A stretch of 64,000 nt of DNA from Ammoniphilus sp. YIM 78166 (GTDB taxonomy: Bacteria > Bacillota > Bacilli > Aneurinibacillales > RAOX-1): contig NZ_SDLR01000001.1 of the NCBI RefSeq assembly GCF_004522215.1, forward strand, positions 434,001 through 498,000, read 5' to 3'. Position numbers and translations under genes: made by a program. Under the pieces are notes generated by a model. That model was not told the DNA's origin, did no database searches, and saw only the letters and a list, made by a program, of their open reading frames with translations. Position 1 is the stretch's first letter; each line of letters opens with the position of its first letter. This document shows positions 60,765 to 64,000 of this stretch, in pieces.

Positions 60765-61957
60765 TTGCAGTCAGTGGAAATTTGCTTCTCATGGCGTTTA
60801 TTGGCTATGTCCTGTCTAGCATTGCTTTTGTATTAGCGGTGACAGGTAAAAGGTGGAGGGATCGCAGTCCTGAACAGCATACCAACCGTTGGGGATGGAT
60901 CGGTTTTAGTATTGCTGTTATTGGATTTTTGTTTCAAACCGGCTTTATCATAACAAGATGGATTGCTGGGGGACATTTCCCTACCAGTAACATGTTTGAG
61001 TTTATGGCTTTCTTGGCCTACTCGATTATTTTAGCATTCATTGTCATCTTCTTGGTGTATCGCATAACGGTAATAGGTGCTTTTGTTATGCCAGTAGGGA
61101 TCATCATGTTGGCCTACGCGTCCGTGTTTCCAAGAGAGATTCAGCCTCTTATACCCGCTCTGCAGAGCTATTGGCTTAAGATACACGTGACAACAGCAGC
61201 TATAGGTGAAGGAGCATTTGCTGTAGGATTCGCTGCTGGTTTGATGTATCTCGTTCGAACCGTTGACCAGGAAAAAAGTACAGTGAGCACGAAATGGCTA
61301 GAAGCGACTTTATGTATGGTCTTAATGCTTATTGGATTTATTGGAACAACCACCTGGTTTTCTTCGGCAGGATATCAGGCGACCTTCCAAGTGCCTGTTT
61401 CGGGGATCACAACGGAAGTGGTTTATACCATGCCAGCTATTGCAGGACCGAAGGATGCAACGCTAGTGACAGAAGGTGTAATGAAGCCTTGGTTTGAAAC
61501 ACCTTCCTGGATGCAGGGCTTAAATGCAGCAAGGAAGCTGAACACGCTAATATGGTCAGTTCTAAGTGGATTGGTGCTGTATGGCATCATAAGGCTGCTT
61601 ACACGTCGCAGACTTGCGCAGCTTATTCGTCCCATGGTCCGGGACATCGAGCCGGAAACGATTGATGAAATTAGCTACCGTGCGATCGCTATTGGATTTC
61701 CGATTTTCACTTTAGGGGCCTTGATTTTTGCCATGATATGGGCAGCTGAAGCGTGGGGGCGCTTCTGGGGATGGGACCCAAAGGAAGTATGGGCTCTTAT
61801 CACTTGGCTATTCTATGCTGCTTATCTCCACTTGAGATTGTCTAAAGGCTGGATAGGCGAGAAATCAGCGTGGCTGGCTGTGATTGGCTTTATTGTTGTT
61901 ATGATTACGTTAGTATTTGTTAATCTGGTTATTGTAGGATTACATTCTTACGCATAG
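60761..61957 (+). CDS. resC: Cytochrome c biogenesis protein ResC (CcsA type)
   Basis: A 398-residue membrane protein with eight to ten helices and the haem-binding tryptophan-rich signature WGRFWGWDPKEVWALITW near residues 330-350, plus conserved histidines. TTG 60761 follows AAAGGAGG and overlaps the resB stop. The longer frame has no better start. Confidence 0.94.
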   Translation: MIAVSGNLLLMAFIGYVLSSIAFVLAVTGKRWRDRSPEQHTNRWGWIGFSIAVIGFLFQTGFIITRWIAGGHFPTSNMFEFMAFLAYSIILAFIVIFLVYRITVIGAFVMPVGIIMLAYASVFPREIQPLIPALQSYWLKIHVTTAAIGEGAFAVGFAAGLMYLVRTVDQEKSTVSTKWLEATLCMVLMLIGFIGTTTWFSSAGYQATFQVPVSGITTEVVYTMPAIAGPKDATLVTEGVMKPWFETPSWMQGLNAARKLNTLIWSVLSGLVLYGIIRLLTRRRLAQLIRPMVRDIEPETIDEISYRAIAIGFPIFTLGALIFAMIWAAEAWGRFWGWDPKEVWALITWLFYAAYLHLRLSKGWIGEKSAWLAVIGFIVVMITLVFVNLVIVGLHSYA

Positions 61958-61972
61958 GGATGAGGGGGGTTA

Positions 61973-62695
61973 ATGATGGGTAACGAGGTTCTTCACAAGA
62001 TTTTGGTGGTAGATGATGAGGAAAGGATTCGCAGGCTGCTTCGCATGTATTTAGAAAGAGAAAACTTTCAGATTGATGAAGCAGCTGATGGTGAAAAGGC
62101 CCTTGAGCTGGCCATTCATAATGACTATTCGCTGATCTTATTGGATCTTATGATGCCTGGGATGGACGGCATAGAAGTTTGTCAGAAGCTGCGCGAGGTT
62201 AAAGCCACACCCGTGATGATGCTCACGGCAAAAGGAGAAGAAGCCAATCGGATTCAAGGCTTCGAAGCGGGGACGGATGATTATGTTGTGAAGCCGTTTA
62301 GCCCCCGTGAGGTGGTCTTCCGTGTAAAAGCCTTGCTGCGAAGATCTTCTACGACGGCTTTCCTGAAGACAGATCAATCCACGCATAATGTGTTAGTCTT
62401 CCCTCACTTGACCATTGACAACGATGCACATAAAGTCCTTGCCGATGGGGAAGAGGTGAACCTAACGCCAAAGGAGTACGAATTGCTGTTATATTTGGCT
62501 CAGAATCCTGATAAGGTCTTTTCAAGAGAGGATTTACTCAAGGACGTTTGGCATTATGAATTTTTCGGAGACCTCAGAACGGTGGATACACATATTAAAC
62601 GTCTCCGTGAAAAATTAAATCGCGTATCTGAAGATTCTGCTGCGATGATTACGACAGTATGGGGAATAGGATATAAACTTGAGGTGCCAAGATAG
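61973..62695 (+). CDS. resD: Response regulator ResD
   Basis: OmpR-family regulator for respiration and anaerobic genes, 240 residues. The receiver domain has acidic residues at 14-15, phosphoacceptor Asp58 in LILLDLMMPGMDG and Lys in VVKPFSPREV. The winged-helix domain contains NLTPKEYELLLYLAQNP and DTHIKRLREKL. ATG 61973 or 61976 after GAGGGGGG. The resE start overlaps its stop. Confidence 0.95.
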   Translation: MMGNEVLHKILVVDDEERIRRLLRMYLERENFQIDEAADGEKALELAIHNDYSLILLDLMMPGMDGIEVCQKLREVKATPVMMLTAKGEEANRIQGFEAGTDDYVVKPFSPREVVFRVKALLRRSSTTAFLKTDQSTHNVLVFPHLTIDNDAHKVLADGEEVNLTPKEYELLLYLAQNPDKVFSREDLLKDVWHYEFFGDLRTVDTHIKRLREKLNRVSEDSAAMITTVWGIGYKLEVPR

Positions 62696-64000
62696 TGGTA
62701 TGGAATAGTGTAGTTGGTAAACTGTGGATTACAATTATTGGCTTGGTTGCGGTGGTTCTCACCCTGCTGAGCCTTTTGTTGGTTCAGTTCTTGGATCGTT
62801 ACTACTTTCAGGTCAATTCAGATAATCTTAAAAACCTAGCCATGCAAATGGCATCCATCATTGAAGAGTATCCCGATGTGGAACATGTGGGAGCGGCAAA
62901 GGAGCTGGTGGAAGCCTACAATACGAGCATGATCGTGTTTGGATTGGAGCATATCCAGCCAGCCATTGAGAAAGATCTAACAAGTGTCCCTTATTCCTTG
63001 CTAATAGAAGATGAACGCTTAAAACGAGCTCTCCAAGGGGAGTTGTCACTAGTTCGCGATCGGTTTCCTTTTCAAGTTAAGGATACGAATGAAACGATCA
63101 TGACCGATATTTTAGCGGTAGCGGTTCCCCTGAATATCAACAATCAAATAGCAGGCGCGGTTATCCTCTATCAGAAACTAGATCAACTGGCTGATACAAC
63201 CAAGGAAACAACGAAATATATTTTGTATGCTGCTGCAATTGCCATCTTTTTAACCACCATTTTTGCTTTCTTCTTATCGACAAGAATAACCAATCCATTG
63301 CGTCAAATGAGAAAAGCTGCCGACTCTTTTGCAAGAGGAGACTTTACTACGGAAATCTCGATTCGAAGCAATGACGAGATTGGAGACTTGGCATCTACCT
63401 TTAACCATATGGCTAGACAGCTTGATGATGTAATTCACGCGCTGTCCAGAGAAAAAGAGCAGTTATCAAGCGTACTCCGGAGTATGGTGGATGGTGTAAT
63501 CACAGTAGATATTGAAGGCCGAATCATTATCGCCAATCCACAGGCTGAAGATATGTTTAAGGCATTAGCTTTTGAACAATCCTTACCAGAGTGGAGTGCA
63601 GGTGAGGCGTCGATAGGCAAAAAGCTGCCTGATCCACTCGCCAATTTTAGTCGTACCATCATGGACGAGGAGCATGAAGCTGTTATGGATATTACGGTTC
63701 AAGGACGAACGTGGTCCGTTGTGATGGCGCCTCTATATGATCGCAATCAAGTAGGTGGAGCTGTAGCCGTTTTACGTGATGTGACGAAGGATAGACAGTT
63801 AGACAAACTGAGAAAAGACTTTATTGCCAATGTATCCCATGAGCTGAGGACTCCTTTGGCTATGCTTCAAGGATATAGTGAAGCCATTGTCGATGATATT
63901 GCAGGAGATCCAGAGGAAACGAAGGAATTAGCACAAATTATCCATGATGAATCAGTTAGGATGAGCCGCTTGGTGAATGATCTACTCGACTTGGGAAGAA
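62695..64000 (+). CDS. resE: Sensor histidine kinase ResE, truncated by the window end
   Basis: The frame from GTG 62695 (overlapping the resD TAG) is open to the window edge, giving 435 codons. It shows a first transmembrane helix (about 12-35), an extracytoplasmic sensor region, a second helix near 180-203, a HAMP domain (PLRQMRKAADSFARGDF), a PAS region (SMVDGVITVDIEGRIIIANP) and the HisKA phosphoacceptor box FIANVSHELRTPLAM with His near 382. The ATPase domain lies beyond the window. Confidence 0.93.
   Translation, partial: MVWNSVVGKLWITIIGLVAVVLTLLSLLLVQFLDRYYFQVNSDNLKNLAMQMASIIEEYPDVEHVGAAKELVEAYNTSMIVFGLEHIQPAIEKDLTSVPYSLLIEDERLKRALQGELSLVRDRFPFQVKDTNETIMTDILAVAVPLNINNQIAGAVILYQKLDQLADTTKETTKYILYAAAIAIFLTTIFAFFLSTRITNPLRQMRKAADSFARGDFTTEISIRSNDEIGDLASTFNHMARQLDDVIHALSREKEQLSSVLRSMVDGVITVDIEGRIIIANPQAEDMFKALAFEQSLPEWSAGEASIGKKLPDPLANFSRTIMDEEHEAVMDITVQGRTWSVVMAPLYDRNQVGGAVAVLRDVTKDRQLDKLRKDFIANVSHELRTPLAMLQGYSEAIVDDIAGDPEETKELAQIIHDESVRMSRLVNDLLDLGR

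Overview
The window comes from an endospore-forming member of the Bacillales. It contains spo0A, spoIVB, sigF with its regulators, spoIIM, five spoVA genes, spmAB and dacB, in an order close to the corresponding parts of the Bacillus subtilis chromosome. Base composition is moderate, SD sequences are strong, and TTG or GTG starts are frequent (spo0A, spoIVB, spoIIAA, oppB, resC, fur, resA). The steAB locus, the reduced spoVA operon and protein-level differences from B. subtilis suggest a Paenibacillaceae-like lineage (Brevibacillus, Aneurinibacillus or Ammoniphilus type), but I cannot fix the genus from sequence alone. No rRNA, tRNA, insertion sequence, prophage or CRISPR array was seen.

Layout. 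1-5.9 kb: end of tlyA, then nadK-argR-recN, spoIVB and spo0A. 6.0-9.7 kb: small or accessory genes, including a DUF3231 protein, a CAP-domain lipoprotein and YppF-, DUF2653-, YkoP- and Cse60-like proteins. 9.7-12.9 kb: a tightly overlapping envelope locus of steA, steB, a family 2 glycosyltransferase and a divergent MraY-like transferase. 12.9-23.5 kb: yqzF, the sigma-54 activator bkdR, a canonical -24/-12 promoter, and the complete branched-chain keto acid operon ptb-bcd-buk-lpdV-bkdAA-bkdAB-bkdB. 23.5-24.3 kb: a non-coding array of fourteen exact-length 52-bp repeats. 24.4-32.5 kb: a minus-strand FtsW/RodA-like gene with the 31-residue Prli42 miniprotein gene, then mce, an M20 peptidase, a DUF3866 gene, nudF, endonuclease Q, spoIIM, fur and yqzK. 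32.6-36.4 kb: xerD, deoB and two tandem purine nucleoside phosphorylases. 36.7-43.0 kb: an Lrp-type regulator and a five-gene oligopeptide ABC transporter. 43.1-51.5 kb: dacF, spoIIAA-spoIIAB-sigF, spoVAC-AD-AEB-AEA-AF and lysA. 51.5-58.4 kb: ppiB, scpAB, an unknown small gene, dacB-spmA-spmB, an aldo/keto reductase, an EamA protein and rluB. 58.6-64.0 kb: resABCDE, with resE cut by the window end.

How the genes work together. Sporulation is the main theme. Spo0A boxes and sigma-H-like promoters precede both spo0A and spoIIAA, a sigma-F-like promoter precedes dacF, and a sigma-E-like promoter precedes spoIIM. The bkd operon oxidises branched-chain keto acids and recovers ATP through Ptb/Buk. 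The res operon builds c-type cytochromes and senses respiratory state.

The least explained items are the 52-bp array with its higher-order 156-bp periodicity and flanking inverted repeat, the steAB/GT2/MraY-like locus, a XerD that appears to lack its first catalytic arginine, the second purine nucleoside phosphorylase with altered base-binding residues, and a large foldable segment between oppA and oppB.
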